From: Ectopseudomonas mendocina
Lineage (GTDB): Bacteria > Pseudomonadota > Gammaproteobacteria > Pseudomonadales > Pseudomonadaceae
Assembly: GCF_008041835.1 (NCBI RefSeq)
Contig: NZ_VRYE01000009.1
Location: 1 to 34,144 of the forward strand
Length of the DNA: 34,144 bases
Direction: 5' to 3'
Every line of letters starts with the position of its first letter. Within the stretch, counting starts at the first letter, position 1. Below the pieces are notes generated by a model. The model did no database searches. It was given only the letters and a program-made list of their open reading frames with translations, and had not been told where the DNA came from. This document shows positions 6,151 to 17,102 of this stretch, piece by piece. A program made the position numbers and the translations under genes.

Positions 6151-8487
6151 ATGAGCACCCAGGGCAAGCCCCCCTCAGACCCCAAGGTAGTCAGCCTCGC
6201 CAGCCGTGGCATACAGCCACGCTTCAGCGATCTGGTGCAGGCCTGCCGCAAGCTGGTGATGAACCGCCTGGCAGAACACCTCAGCGGCGTATTCGGTCAG
6301 GTCGACGACACCCTGTTCGAATGCGCGGAAAAGGCCGAGAACAACAAGGTGCAAACGCTGTTCTTCGACAGCATGCGCGAAATTCGTCGCCAGCGGCCAC
6401 AGATCGAGCGCAGCTACCACCAGACCATCGCCAACAGCTTCTCCAATTTCCTCGATGGCAAGTTGCAGCATCAGGCGGTAGCGACCACCGATCCGGATCA
6501 ACTGACGCTGGTCCAGAACGATGATTATGAAGAGACCCTGCAGGTCACCAATATGGTCAGCCGGGTCAAGGCGCGCTGCACGCAGCAGTTGTTCGCGCTG
6601 GATCAACGCCTGGCCTTGCTCAACAATGGCCAGAAACTCGGCGAAGACAGCAATCCCTTCGGCCCACAGGCCATCGCCCAGGCGTTTCGTGATGCCCTGG
6701 CGCCCTGCCCCTTTCCCCTGCAGATCAAGACCATCCTCTACATGCTGTTCGACCGGCATGTGATGCAGAGCCTCGATGCGCTCTATGCCGCGCTGAATCA
6801 ACGCCTGATCGACGCCGGCGTACTGCCGAACCTCAAGTACAGCGCACAACTGAAAGCGAGCCCAAACCGTCCGCAACCCGGCGGGAGCGAGCCTCAGACG
6901 CCTCAGGCTGGCGCACAGAGTCAGACTCAGCCACGGGGCACATCCGGCCATCGGGTCGTCGATACGCCGCGATCTAACCTGGATCTCAGTGCACCGCCAC
7001 CAAGCGACCCAGGCGCACTGTTCAGCGGCCTGTCCAGCTTGCTCGACGAACATCGCCACAAACACCCGGATGCGCCACTGCTGGGTGGCACACGCAGCAT
7101 CGTCAGTTTCTCGCCACGCCAGGCCAGCCGCACCTACAGCGCCAGCGAACTGCTCGCCGCGCTCAACCGCATGCAGCAGCAATCCGCCCACGAGCTGGCT
7201 CAGCGCCTGCACAAGCCACAGCCGGTCGAAGGCCTCAAGGCCGACCTGCAACAGCAGCTGGAGTCGCACAGCAGCCTGCCGGGCGACAGCAAGGTGGCCG
7301 ATCAGGAAGCCGACGTGATCGACCTGGTCGGCATGCTGTTCGACTTCATTCTCGATGACGAGAACCTGCCGGACGCCTGCAAGACCGCGCTCTCGCATCT
7401 GCACACGCCCTATCTGAAGATCGCTCTGCTGGACAAGGCCCTGTTCACCCAGCACCACCACCCAGCCAGACGCCTGCTCAACGCAATGGCCCAGGCCGGC
7501 GTGCTATATGGCAACGAAGGGGACGAACGCGGCCTGCTGGCCAAGATGCATTGGGTGGTCGAGCGGGTGATCCACGGTTTCAATGGCGATCTGGGGCTGT
7601 TCGACAGCCTGATCGAAGAGTTCAACGAGTACGTCGTCACCCTGCGCCACAAGGTCGAGCTGCGCGAGCGCCGCGCGGTCGAAGCGGCCAAGGGTCGGGA
7701 TCGCCTGCTCGGCGCGCGCGAGCAGGCACTGGAAGTGATTCAGGGTTGCGTGGGCCAGCGCGACCTGCCGGCGATCATCCGCAACTTCCTCGAGCTGACC
7801 TGGGCCGATGTGCTGGTTTTCATGCTGCTGCGCCATGGCGAGCAGAGCGCGGAATGGCAGCGGGCCTGCGAAGTGGCCGAACAGTTGGCCTGGAGCGGCA
7901 CGCCGCTGGGCGAGGCCGAGGTGCTGCAGTTGCAGGAACAGCGCGTGCCGATGCTCAGCGACCTGCGCAAGGGCCTGGAATTGCTCGGCGGCTATCACGA
8001 AGACGGCATCCGTCGCCTGCTGCAGGACCTGGTGGCCTGCCAGCATGCGGTGCAAGCCAAACAACCGCAGTTGGCCGCCCAGCTCAAACCCACCCTGCCA
8101 GAAAGCCCCTTGGGCGCCATGCTCGGCGAGGATGCCGACCTGGCTCGCCAGGCACCTTCGCGCAGCAAACTCTCGGCGCGCGCACAAGCCCTGGCCAAGG
8201 AGCTGGCCAACGTCGAGTTCGGCACCTGGTTCGAATTCGTCGAGGGCAGTAACAGCCGTGTACTCAAGCTCTCCTGGTTCAGCCCGACCACGCACAACTA
8301 CATGTTCGTCGACAATAGCGGGCAGCGTGTAGCGATCAAGCCGCTGACCCTGCTGGCCAGTGAAATGGAAAAAGGCCTGGCCCGCATCGTCACCCCCGAA
8401 CGCGCGACACCCCTGGTCGATCGCGCGCTGACTGCCATCTACCGTGTGCTGCAGCGTTTCACCGGGCGCACGGCCGAACCCCGCTGA
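6151..8487 (+). CDS. DUF1631 domain protein
   Basis: Encodes 778 residues, matching DUF1631, a large cytoplasmic family (sometimes wrongly labelled thymidine phosphorylase). The N-terminal third (RFSDLVQACRKLVMNRLAEH near residue 24; DDTLFECAEKAENNKVQTLFF) and the C-terminal part (WFEFVEGSNSRVLKLSWFSP near residue 693) are recognisable. Residues about 235-290 form a low-complexity Pro/Gln/Ser linker. The C-terminal segment about 675-765 resembles a PilZ-like barrel, which would suit c-di-GMP signalling, but I see no complete RxxxR plus D/NxSxxG pair. AGGA lies 7 nt before ATG 6151. The next gene, a PilZ protein, begins 9 bp after the stop and takes its ribosome-binding site from the stop region, so the two probably form an operon. 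Confidence 0.85.
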   Translation: MSTQGKPPSDPKVVSLASRGIQPRFSDLVQACRKLVMNRLAEHLSGVFGQVDDTLFECAEKAENNKVQTLFFDSMREIRRQRPQIERSYHQTIANSFSNFLDGKLQHQAVATTDPDQLTLVQNDDYEETLQVTNMVSRVKARCTQQLFALDQRLALLNNGQKLGEDSNPFGPQAIAQAFRDALAPCPFPLQIKTILYMLFDRHVMQSLDALYAALNQRLIDAGVLPNLKYSAQLKASPNRPQPGGSEPQTPQAGAQSQTQPRGTSGHRVVDTPRSNLDLSAPPPSDPGALFSGLSSLLDEHRHKHPDAPLLGGTRSIVSFSPRQASRTYSASELLAALNRMQQQSAHELAQRLHKPQPVEGLKADLQQQLESHSSLPGDSKVADQEADVIDLVGMLFDFILDDENLPDACKTALSHLHTPYLKIALLDKALFTQHHHPARRLLNAMAQAGVLYGNEGDERGLLAKMHWVVERVIHGFNGDLGLFDSLIEEFNEYVVTLRHKVELRERRAVEAAKGRDRLLGAREQALEVIQGCVGQRDLPAIIRNFLELTWADVLVFMLLRHGEQSAEWQRACEVAEQLAWSGTPLGEAEVLQLQEQRVPMLSDLRKGLELLGGYHEDGIRRLLQDLVACQHAVQAKQPQLAAQLKPTLPESPLGAMLGEDADLARQAPSRSKLSARAQALAKELANVEFGTWFEFVEGSNSRVLKLSWFSPTTHNYMFVDNSGQRVAIKPLTLLASEMEKGLARIVTPERATPLVDRALTAIYRVLQRFTGRTAEPR

Positions 8488-8496
8488 GGAATTTCC

Positions 8497-8829
8497 ATGG
8501 AAGAGCGTCGCCAACACAGCCGCCATGGCACCGAGATGCAGCTGGAGGTTTTCGACCTCAACAGCGGGCAACGCCTGGGGCGTATCGTCGACCTGTCTGC
8601 CGATGGATTCATGCTGTTCAGCGATACGCCGCATACGGTCGATGCCGTGCTGGAATGCCGCCTGGTCTGTACATCCGGCGATATCGACGCCCAGGAAGTA
8701 CACCTGGGTGCAGACTGCCTGTGGAGCCGCCCCGGCGCCGATGGTCAGCATTGTTGGGCCGGCTTTCATATCATCGACCTGGCCGAGGACCAGGCCGAGG
8801 CGCTGGAAAGCCTGCTGGCCAGGCTTTGA
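8497..8829 (+). CDS. PilZ domain c-di-GMP-binding protein
   Basis: Encodes 110 residues. It has the two PilZ c-di-GMP motifs: R5xxxR9 (RRQHSR) and D32-L-S-A-D-G37 (DxSxxG), then alternating beta strands. It is a stand-alone PilZ receptor with no output domain, so it should act by binding a partner. The translation-initiation sequence TGAGGA spans the stop codon of the upstream DUF1631 gene, indicating translational coupling; the DUF1631 protein is the obvious candidate partner. It is distinct from the MapZ-type PilZ at 17775. Confidence 0.88.
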   Translation: MEERRQHSRHGTEMQLEVFDLNSGQRLGRIVDLSADGFMLFSDTPHTVDAVLECRLVCTSGDIDAQEVHLGADCLWSRPGADGQHCWAGFHIIDLAEDQAEALESLLARL

Positions 8830-8895
8830 GGGCACCAAACCCACACCAACGAAAAAGCTGATGCCAATCAGATAAGCACTATAAGGCGGTCTTGC

Positions 8896-8976
8896 GTGGG
8901 AGCCCCGCCCCGGGGCGAAGCTTGTGGATTTGTGCTGAACGCGTGATCGATTCGCCGCGAGGCGCGGCTCCTACAG
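8896..8976. repeat. REP doublet
   Basis: GTGGGAGCCCCGCCCCGGGG followed by GCGAAGCTT, then 27 bp, then TTCGCCGCGAGGCGCGGCTC and CTACAG. Both halves match the unit of the 1-1067 array. Confidence 0.85.
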
Positions 8977-9018
8977 ATACGTAGTGCTCTTTCGAGCGAC
9001 ACACACGCCGAACGGATA

Positions 9019-9085
9019 GGCGTTCCGCCCCGGGGCGAAGCTTTTCGCGTCCCCCTCGGTTCGCGGCGGGGCGCCGCTCCTACAG
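9019..9085. repeat. REP doublet, variant arm
   Basis: GGCGTTCCGCCCCGGGGCGA followed by AGCTTTT, then TTCGCGGCGGGGCGCCGCTC and CTACAG. The left arm has lost the usual GTAGGAGC start. Confidence 0.75.
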
Positions 9086-9104
9086 AGAGCCTGTACCCGC
9101 AACG

Positions 9105-9300
9105 AAAAACGGAGCCCGCAGGCTAATGCTGATCAGATAAGTTCGTCACCACCCCCTCCTACTTGCAGTAGAGGGGCGCTTTTCGTAGGAGCCAGCTTGC
9201 TGGCGATGCTTTTTATGGCGGATCGCCGGCAAGCCGGCTCCTACAAAAATCGAGTACAACGGCTTAACTGACTGGCATTAGCCCGTAGGCTCCGTTTTTT
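9105..9300. repeat. Long inverted repeat enclosing a REP doublet
   Basis: Arms of about 37 bp (9105-9141 and 9263-9300) read AAAACGGAGCC...GGCTAATG...CAG.TAAG and its complement with several mismatches. Between them lies a REP doublet of a second type (GTAGGAGCCAGCTTGCTGGC at 9185; mirror end GCCGGCTCCTAC at 9244). The right arm contains AGCC-CGTA-GGCT followed by CCGTTTTTT, which could act as a weak terminator for the PilZ operon. A partial arm (GCTGATGCCAATCAGATAAG) also occurs at 8857-8876. Confidence 0.65.
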
Positions 9301-9330
9301 CATCCCGGCGTAACACCGGGATATCGCATG

Positions 9331-9396
9331 GTGGGTTACGCGGCGCACTCTGCTCGTGAAACCACTCAATTACGTGCTTGGCGCCGCTAACCCACC

Positions 9397-9401
<5 letters not shown>
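9331..9401. repeat. GTGGGTTA inverted repeat overlapping the ettA stop
   Basis: GTGGGTTACGCGGCGC at 9331-9346 mirrors GCGCCGCTAACCCAC at 9381-9395, followed by CCTAC. The ettA stop codon (9397-9399) lies in this last motif. Confidence 0.6.
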
Positions 9402-11061
<1,660 letters not shown>

Positions 11062-11445
11062 GGAAAACCTGACTGGTGAGAATAAAGGCTGAAATAGAGT
11101 GGGCCCGGCGTTACGACGCAACGCTGCAGTAATGCAGACGGCAAACCGCTGGCGTCTGCTGACCTGCCCGCCGTGACCGGCTGCGGGTAATGTTCATTGC
11201 CCTGGCAACGACACGCCGACGAAGACGGTAGCCCCTGACAGGACGAACGCCAAGTGTCGCGCGGAGCGTTCACGCGCGCGGCACCAAAGCTACCGGAATG
11301 CGCGAGGCAGGGCAAACCCACGCTCGTCGGCGCAACTGGCACTTCGCCATATTTACAGGCATTCTACGCGGCTGGCGCGCATTCATGCAGACTCGCACGC
11401 CCAACTGCTCAAGACAGCCCCGCACCGTCAGCAGGTTCACCAGAC
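11062..11445. other. Divergent intergenic region between ettA and morA
   Basis: 384 bp that must hold both promoters. I could not assign -35/-10 pairs with confidence. A frame continues upstream of the chosen morA start, but its translation (many Arg, Ala, Pro) does not look like the family. No repeats or RNA genes are seen. Confidence 0.5.
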
Positions 11446-14400
11446 GTGTCAACTCCCTCCTCCCTGCCTTCCTCCTCCACGGGCGAATCGCGCGTGGCGT
11501 TGCGGCGCGCGCTGGTCACACTGATAGTGACGATCCTGGGATTGCTGGCCTGGCAGTTGGCTCAGGAATATCGCCAGTTGCTCGACAGCCAAAGGCAATT
11601 GCATCAGGCCTATGCCACGCAACTGGCCAGACACCTGAGCCAGAGCATGTCACTCAAGACGCAGACGGTGCAGGTCATACTCCAGAGCCGTGAGGTTGCA
11701 AGTGAGGGGTTCGATCAGCGCATTGGCAACCTGCGCGAGGTTTTTCCGGCACTGAGCAGCGTGGCCTGGTTCGACAGCAACGGGCAGTTGCGGGCGGACA
11801 GCGCAGGCCCATCACGCGACCAGGCCTTTATCCGCCAACTGCTGCGGCATAACGCTTCGCACGACTATCACTACGCCTTCAGCCCCCGTGAAGGCGGCAC
11901 GCTGTACCTGTTGCTGCGCCAGCCCGACGACAGTCACCACGTGCTGCGCCTGCAGCCCCAGGTATTGGACGACTGGCTGCGTGATCAGGAGCGTGGCGAA
12001 CATCAGTGGCTGCTCGAGGACAGACTGAGTCAGCGGGTCATTGCACGCGCTGACGACGCGCCACGAACAGGCTTCAGCGCCACCCCGGTTACCGCCGCAG
12101 AACAAGCGCACAGTCTGGAGGCATTCGCCCTGTCCGGTAGCGACTGGCAACTGCGCGCCCTGTTCGACGCTGAACGCGCCGGCAACCGGCTGATGCCAGC
12201 GCTGGCCGGTAAATTTCTGCTGTTCATGCTCTGCAGCCTGCTCACACTGCTGGCGCTCTATGGCCTGCAGCGCGAACAACGCCGCCTGCAACGTCTGAAC
12301 ACCGAATCACGCCGCTCGCTGCGCCAGGCTGCCAGCGCGCTTAGCGCCGTCGAGGAACGGATTCTGGTTACCCAAGCCGATGGCAAGGTGCGCTACCTGA
12401 ATCCGCAGGCCGAGGCCCTGTTCGGTTTCAGCAGCGAAGGCGCTCGCAACCTGCATCTGCTGGAATTGCTGCCGGATCTGGATCCCCTGCTGCTCAACAG
12501 CCCGCAGCAGAGCAGCGACCTCGGCGCAGAGCTGGTCAGGGTAACCCGTGAAGGTCGCGAACGGCTGTTTGCCGTGACGCGCAGCGATATCAGCGATAAC
12601 GGATACCAGGCCGGCTACGTCTGGGTGCTGCGCGATGTGACCGATGAGCAGCAGGCCATGCGCGTACTGCAGGAAACCCGCAGGCGCTATCAGGATATCT
12701 TCGAGGGCACCGGCGTGGCCCTGTGCGTCCTCGACCTCTCCGGCATGCGCAGCCTGCTGCTGCAACACAAGCTGCGTGACGAAGCCGGCCTGCAGCGCTG
12801 GCTGCGTGCCGATAGCGCACACCAAGAGCAGCTGATCGAGCACCTGCACCTCACCGAAGCCAATCAGGTGGCGCTCAACCTGCTCGGGGTGAAGAGTACC
12901 GAGCAGGCCTGGCAGCAACTGATCGACAACGGCCCGATACAGCCCGACGATCTGTGTTACCACCTGGCCGTGGCCGTGCTCGAAGGCCCCAACCTGATGG
13001 AGCTGGAAACCCAGCTGGTCACCGCACAGGGCCTGCAGCGTCATGTATGGCTGGTACTGCGTCTGCCGGAAATGATTCAGGATTATCAGGCCGTCACCCT
13101 GAGCATCAGCGATATCACCAGCCGCAAGCGTATCGAGCTGTCGCTGATCGAGCGTGAGCGCTTCTGGTCCGAAGTGGTTCGCTCGGTCCCCGACCTGCTC
13201 TACGTGCATGACATGCAGAACCGGCAGGTGCTGTTCAGCAACCACAGCCTCGGATTGCAGCTGGGCTATAGCGTCAGCGAGCTCAAGGCGATGGCCGGAG
13301 ACTTCTGGGAGCAGGTACTGCACCCGGACGACAGCGAATACTACTGGCGCATTCGCAACCTGCAGAAAGTGGTCGGCAACGGCCTGCTGCTCGAATCGGT
13401 GCTGCGCTGGCGTCACCGCAATGGCCAATGGCACTGGTTCAGCATCCGTGAGCAGGCTCTGGCGCGTGATGAGCGCGGTCGCGTCAGCCGGCTGATCGGC
13501 GTGGCCAAGGACATTACCGAGCAGATCGAGCGCAACCAGTCGCTGCGTGACAGCGAGCAGCGCTATCGCATGCTAGCCGAGAGCATCAGCGATGTGATCT
13601 TCTCCACCGACAGCCAGCTTACCCTCAACTATGTCAGCCCTTCTGTCGAGCCGGTGCTGGGCTATTCGGTCGACTGGGTGATGACCAACAACATCTTCAG
13701 CCTGGCAGCCAACCCGCAACAGCTCCGCGGGCTGAACCTGCTGCTCGAACGCATCCGCGATTCCCAGGGTGAGAGCGACCGGCTCGATCGCCTGCGCGAA
13801 GAGCTGCCGGATCAGCTCTTCGTCTTCGACTGCCTGCACGCCGACGGCCACAAGATCCCGGTGGAGCTGCGCCTGGTGCTGATGTGGGACGAGAACGGTC
13901 GCTTCGAAGGCATCCTCGGCGTTGGCCGCGACATCAGCCAGCAACGCCGCGCGGAAAAAGACCTGCGCATGGCCGCCACGGTATTCGAGCACTCCACCGC
14001 AGCGATTCTGGTGACCGACCCGGCCGGTTACATCGTTCAGGTCAACAAGGCCTTCAGCCGCGTCAGTGGTTATTCCGCCGGCCAGGTGCTCGACCAGCTT
14101 CCAGGCATGCTCACCGCCGACCGCCAGCAGGCGGCGCACCTGCAGTACATCCTCGGCCAACTCAACCAGCGCGGCAGTTGGGAAGGCGAGGTGTGGCTCA
14201 AGCGCAAAGGTGGGGAGAACTTCCCGGCCTGGGTCGGCATTACCGCGGTGCATGACGAGGAGGGCGACCTGGTCAGCTACGTGTGTTTCTTCAGCGACAT
14301 CAGCGAACGCAAGGCCAGCGAACAGCGCATCCATCGTCTGGCCTACTACGACGCCCTGACCCACCTGCCCAACCGCACCCTGTTCCAGGATCGCCTGCAC

Positions 14401-15651
14401 AGTGCCCTGCAACATGCGGATCGGCATGACGAATGGGTGGTGCTGATGTTCCTCGACCTCGACCGCTTCAAGCCGATCAACGATTCGCTCGGCCACGCTG
14501 CCGGCGACCGCATGCTCAAGGACGTGGCCGTACGCCTGTCGGCCTGCGTCGATGGCGACGACACCGTGGCGCGCATGGGCGGCGACGAATTCACCCTGCT
14601 GCTGCAGCCGTGCGCCACCCGTGGGGGCGCACTGAATCGCGCCATTCATGTCGCCGAGCAGATTCTTTCCAGCCTGGCCCGCCCCTTCATCCTCGAAGGT
14701 CGCGAGTTCTTCGTCACCGCCAGTATCGGCATCGCCCTCGCTCCGCAAGACGGTAGCGAGCTGAGCCAACTGATGAAGAACGCCGACACCGCGATGTATC
14801 ACGCCAAGGAACACGGCAAGAACAACTTCCAGTTCTACCAGGCCGACATGAACGCCAGTGCCCTGGAGCGCCTGGAGCTGGAAAGCGATCTGCGCCACGC
14901 TCAGGAGCAGGGTCAGTTCGTCCTGCATTATCAGCCGCAGTTTGCCGGCGACGGCAATCGCCTGACCGGGGTCGAGGCGCTGTTGCGCTGGAGTCACCCG
15001 ACACGCGGCCTGGTGCCGCCAGATGAGTTCATCCCGGTGCTGGAGGAGCTCGGTCTGGTGGTGCAGGTCGGTGAATGGGTGCTGGAGGAAGCCTGCCGGC
15101 AGCTAAAGGCCTGGCACGAGGAAAAGATCCGCATCCCCAAGATTTCGGTCAATCTGTCGGCCCGGCAGTTCGCCGAAGGCGATCTGACCGCGCGAATCGC
15201 CGCCATTCTGCGCAGAACCCGCGTACCGGCGGCCTGCCTGGAGGTGGAACTGACCGAAAGCATTCTGATGCGCGATGTGGAAAGTGCGATGCAGACCCTC
15301 AGGGAACTCAAGCAGCTGGGCCTGTGCATCGCCGTGGACGACTTCGGTACCGGCTACTCGTCGCTGAACTACCTCAAGCAGTTCCCCATCGACGTACTGA
15401 AGATCGACCGTAGCTTCGTCGACGGCCTGCCGGACGGGGAACAGGATGCGCAGATCGCCCGCGCGATCATCGCCATGGCGCACAGCCTGAACATGATGGT
15501 GATCGCCGAGGGCGTGGAGAGCCAGGCACAACTGGACTTCCTGCGTGAACACGACTGCGACGAAGTACAGGGCTTCCTGCTGGGCAGGCCCATGGCTGCA
15601 CGTCAGCTCACCGCCCAGTTCAGCGGCGCAGCGCTGTTCATCCTCAGTTGA
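11446..15651 (+). CDS. morA: MorA: membrane PAS-GGDEF-EAL c-di-GMP regulator
   Basis: Encodes 1401 residues from GTG 11446, chosen because GCAGG lies 10 nt upstream and the first membrane helix follows at residues 22-39. A second helix lies near 255-275, enclosing a periplasmic sensor region. Then come about five PAS domains starting near 300, 415, 572, 706 and 844, a GGDEF domain (intact GGDEF at 1045-1049) and an EAL domain (EALLRW at 1177, NLSARQF, ELTES, DDFGTGYSS at 1298, EGVE). Both catalytic signatures are complete, so synthesis and hydrolysis of c-di-GMP are both possible. At the usual inhibitory-site RxxD position it has DGDD, so feedback inhibition through that site is not expected. 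MorA controls motility and biofilm in pseudomonads. Identity is supported by length, architecture and the adjacent glyA. Confidence 0.9.
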   Translation: MSTPSSLPSSSTGESRVALRRALVTLIVTILGLLAWQLAQEYRQLLDSQRQLHQAYATQLARHLSQSMSLKTQTVQVILQSREVASEGFDQRIGNLREVFPALSSVAWFDSNGQLRADSAGPSRDQAFIRQLLRHNASHDYHYAFSPREGGTLYLLLRQPDDSHHVLRLQPQVLDDWLRDQERGEHQWLLEDRLSQRVIARADDAPRTGFSATPVTAAEQAHSLEAFALSGSDWQLRALFDAERAGNRLMPALAGKFLLFMLCSLLTLLALYGLQREQRRLQRLNTESRRSLRQAASALSAVEERILVTQADGKVRYLNPQAEALFGFSSEGARNLHLLELLPDLDPLLLNSPQQSSDLGAELVRVTREGRERLFAVTRSDISDNGYQAGYVWVLRDVTDEQQAMRVLQETRRRYQDIFEGTGVALCVLDLSGMRSLLLQHKLRDEAGLQRWLRADSAHQEQLIEHLHLTEANQVALNLLGVKSTEQAWQQLIDNGPIQPDDLCYHLAVAVLEGPNLMELETQLVTAQGLQRHVWLVLRLPEMIQDYQAVTLSISDITSRKRIELSLIERERFWSEVVRSVPDLLYVHDMQNRQVLFSNHSLGLQLGYSVSELKAMAGDFWEQVLHPDDSEYYWRIRNLQKVVGNGLLLESVLRWRHRNGQWHWFSIREQALARDERGRVSRLIGVAKDITEQIERNQSLRDSEQRYRMLAESISDVIFSTDSQLTLNYVSPSVEPVLGYSVDWVMTNNIFSLAANPQQLRGLNLLLERIRDSQGESDRLDRLREELPDQLFVFDCLHADGHKIPVELRLVLMWDENGRFEGILGVGRDISQQRRAEKDLRMAATVFEHSTAAILVTDPAGYIVQVNKAFSRVSGYSAGQVLDQLPGMLTADRQQAAHLQYILGQLNQRGSWEGEVWLKRKGGENFPAWVGITAVHDEEGDLVSYVCFFSDISERKASEQRIHRLAYYDALTHLPNRTLFQDRLHSALQHADRHDEWVVLMFLDLDRFKPINDSLGHAAGDRMLKDVAVRLSACVDGDDTVARMGGDEFTLLLQPCATRGGALNRAIHVAEQILSSLARPFILEGREFFVTASIGIALAPQDGSELSQLMKNADTAMYHAKEHGKNNFQFYQADMNASALERLELESDLRHAQEQGQFVLHYQPQFAGDGNRLTGVEALLRWSHPTRGLVPPDEFIPVLEELGLVVQVGEWVLEEACRQLKAWHEEKIRIPKISVNLSARQFAEGDLTARIAAILRRTRVPAACLEVELTESILMRDVESAMQTLRELKQLGLCIAVDDFGTGYSSLNYLKQFPIDVLKIDRSFVDGLPDGEQDAQIARAIIAMAHSLNMMVIAEGVESQAQLDFLREHDCDEVQGFLLGRPMAARQLTAQFSGAALFILS

Positions 15652-15786
15652 CGGGCGAGCCCTGGGCCCAACTCAGCATGAAGGCCATTTGTCAGGCTCA
15701 TGACCGACCTTCATATGCCTGAATGCGACCTTTGCGGTAGAATCCGCCCCCTCTTTCTACCGCCCAGCTGATTTCAGGGGACCGCC

Positions 15787-17040
15787 ATGTTCAGCCGTGA
15801 TTTGACCCTCGCTCGTTATGACGCCGAACTCTTTGCCGCGATGGAGCAGGAAGCCCAGCGCCAGGAAGAGCACATCGAGCTGATCGCCTCGGAAAACTAC
15901 ACCAGCCCGGCGGTGATGGAAGCCCAGGGCAGCGTGCTGACCAACAAGTACGCCGAAGGCTACCCGGGCAAGCGTTACTACGGTGGTTGCGAGTATGTCG
16001 ACGTGGTTGAGCAACTCGCCATCGATCGCGCCAAGGAACTGTTCGGCGCCGACTACGCCAACGTCCAGCCGCACTCCGGCAGCCAGGCCAACAGCGCCGT
16101 GTACATGGCCCTGCTCAACGCCGGCGACACCGTGCTGGGCATGAGCCTGGCCCATGGCGGTCACCTGACCCACGGCGCCAGCGTCAGCTTCTCCGGCAAG
16201 ATCTACAACGCCGTGCAGTACGGCATCAACGACCAGGGCCTGATCGACTATGACGAAGTCGAGCGCCTGGCCGTCGAGCACAAGCCGAAGATGATCATCG
16301 CCGGCTTCAGCGCCTACTCGCAGGTGCTGGACTTCCCGCGTTTCCGCGCCATCGCCGACAAGGTCGGTGCCTACCTGTTCGTCGACATGGCCCACGTCGC
16401 CGGCCTGGTCGCCGCTGGCCTGTACCCGAACCCGGTACCGTTCGCCGATGTGGTTACCACCACCACCCACAAAACCCTGCGCGGCCCGCGTGGCGGCCTG
16501 ATCCTGGCGCGCAAGAACGAAGAGCTGGAGAAGAAGTTCAACTCCGCAGTATTCCCAGGCGGCCAGGGCGGCCCGCTGGAGCACGTCATCGCCGCCAAGG
16601 CGGTGTGCTTCAAGGAAGCACTGCAACCTGAGTTCAAGGCTTACCAGGCACAGGTAATCAAGAACGCCCAGACCATGGCCCAGGTGTTCATCGACAACGG
16701 CTACGACGTGGTCTCCGGCGGCACCGAGAACCACCTGTTCCTGCTCTCGCTGATCAAGCAGGACATTACCGGCAAGGATGCTGACGCAGCTCTGGGTCGC
16801 GCCTTCATCACCGTCAACAAGAACAGCGTACCGAACGATCCGCGTTCGCCGTTCGTCACCTCCGGCCTGCGTATCGGCACCCCCGCCGTCACCACTCGCG
16901 GCTTCAAGGAAGACGAGTGCCGTCAACTGGCAGGCTGGATCTGCGACGTACTGGCCAACATCGGCAATGATGAAGTCGAAGGCCGCGTGCGTGAGCAGGT
17001 CAAGGCGCTGTGCGCGAAGTTCCCGGTATACGGCAACTGA
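15787..17040 (+). CDS. glyA: Serine hydroxymethyltransferase
   Basis: Encodes 417 residues, the standard length. It interconverts serine plus tetrahydrofolate with glycine plus 5,10-methylene-tetrahydrofolate, using PLP. The PLP lysine is K229 in [26 protein letters not shown] near residue 31 and [15 protein letters not shown] near 55 are family signatures. AGGGGA precedes ATG 15787. TAGAAT at 15738-15743 could be the -10 element. No glycine riboswitch or PurR-like site was noticed. Pseudomonads usually carry several glyA paralogues; this is the copy linked to morA. A strong terminator follows. Confidence 0.97.
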   Translation: MFSRDLTLARYDAELFAAMEQEAQRQEEHIELIASENYTSPAVMEAQGSVLTNKYAEGYPGKRYYGGCEYVDVVEQLAIDRAKELFGADYANVQPHSGSQANSAVYMALLNAGDTVLGMSLAHGGHLTHGASVSFSGKIYNAVQYGINDQGLIDYDEVERLAVEHKPKMIIAGFSAYSQVLDFPRFRAIADKVGAYLFVDMAHVAGLVAAGLYPNPVPFADVVTTTTHKTLRGPRGGLILARKNEELEKKFNSAVFPGGQGGPLEHVIAAKAVCFKEALQPEFKAYQAQVIKNAQTMAQVFIDNGYDVVSGGTENHLFLLSLIKQDITGKDADAALGRAFITVNKNSVPNDPRSPFVTSGLRIGTPAVTTRGFKEDECRQLAGWICDVLANIGNDEVEGRVREQVKALCAKFPVYGN

Positions 17041-17056
17041 TACGCTGCCTGAAATG

Positions 17057-17087
17057 AACAAGCCCGCCAAATTGGCGGGCTTGTTTT
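17057..17087 (+). terminator. Intrinsic terminator after glyA
   Basis: ACAAGCCCGCCAA pairs with TTGGCGGGCTTGT as one long GC-rich stem and is followed by TTTTT. It lies 16 bp beyond the glyA stop and 15 bp from the convergent DUF3015 gene, and could also stop that transcript. Confidence 0.92.
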
Positions 17088-17102
17088 TGCCGGGGATTAA
17101 TC

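Larger units (their letters stand above)
8830..9396. other. 567-bp gene-free stretch packed with repeats
   Basis: Convergent spacer between the PilZ gene and ettA. From left to right it holds a 20-bp motif copy (8857-8876), two REP doublets, a long inverted repeat with a third doublet inside it, a 7-bp-stem hairpin (ATCCCGG/CCGGGAT, 9302-9322) and a GTGGGTTA inverted repeat ending at the ettA stop. No coding frame is supported. Confidence 0.8.

Noticed and set aside
11254..11445. N-terminal extension of MorA
   Set aside because: The extension is Arg/Ala/Pro-rich, lies in the divergent promoter region, and a better start (GTG 11446 with GCAGG) precedes the membrane helix.
13573..14997. Minus-strand open frame of 474 codons inside morA
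   Set aside because: Antisense shadow of high-GC coding sequence; the plus strand encodes clear PAS, GGDEF and EAL domains.
15652..15786. Glycine riboswitch upstream of glyA
   Set aside because: The 135-bp leader is too short for a tandem aptamer and shows no aptamer motifs.
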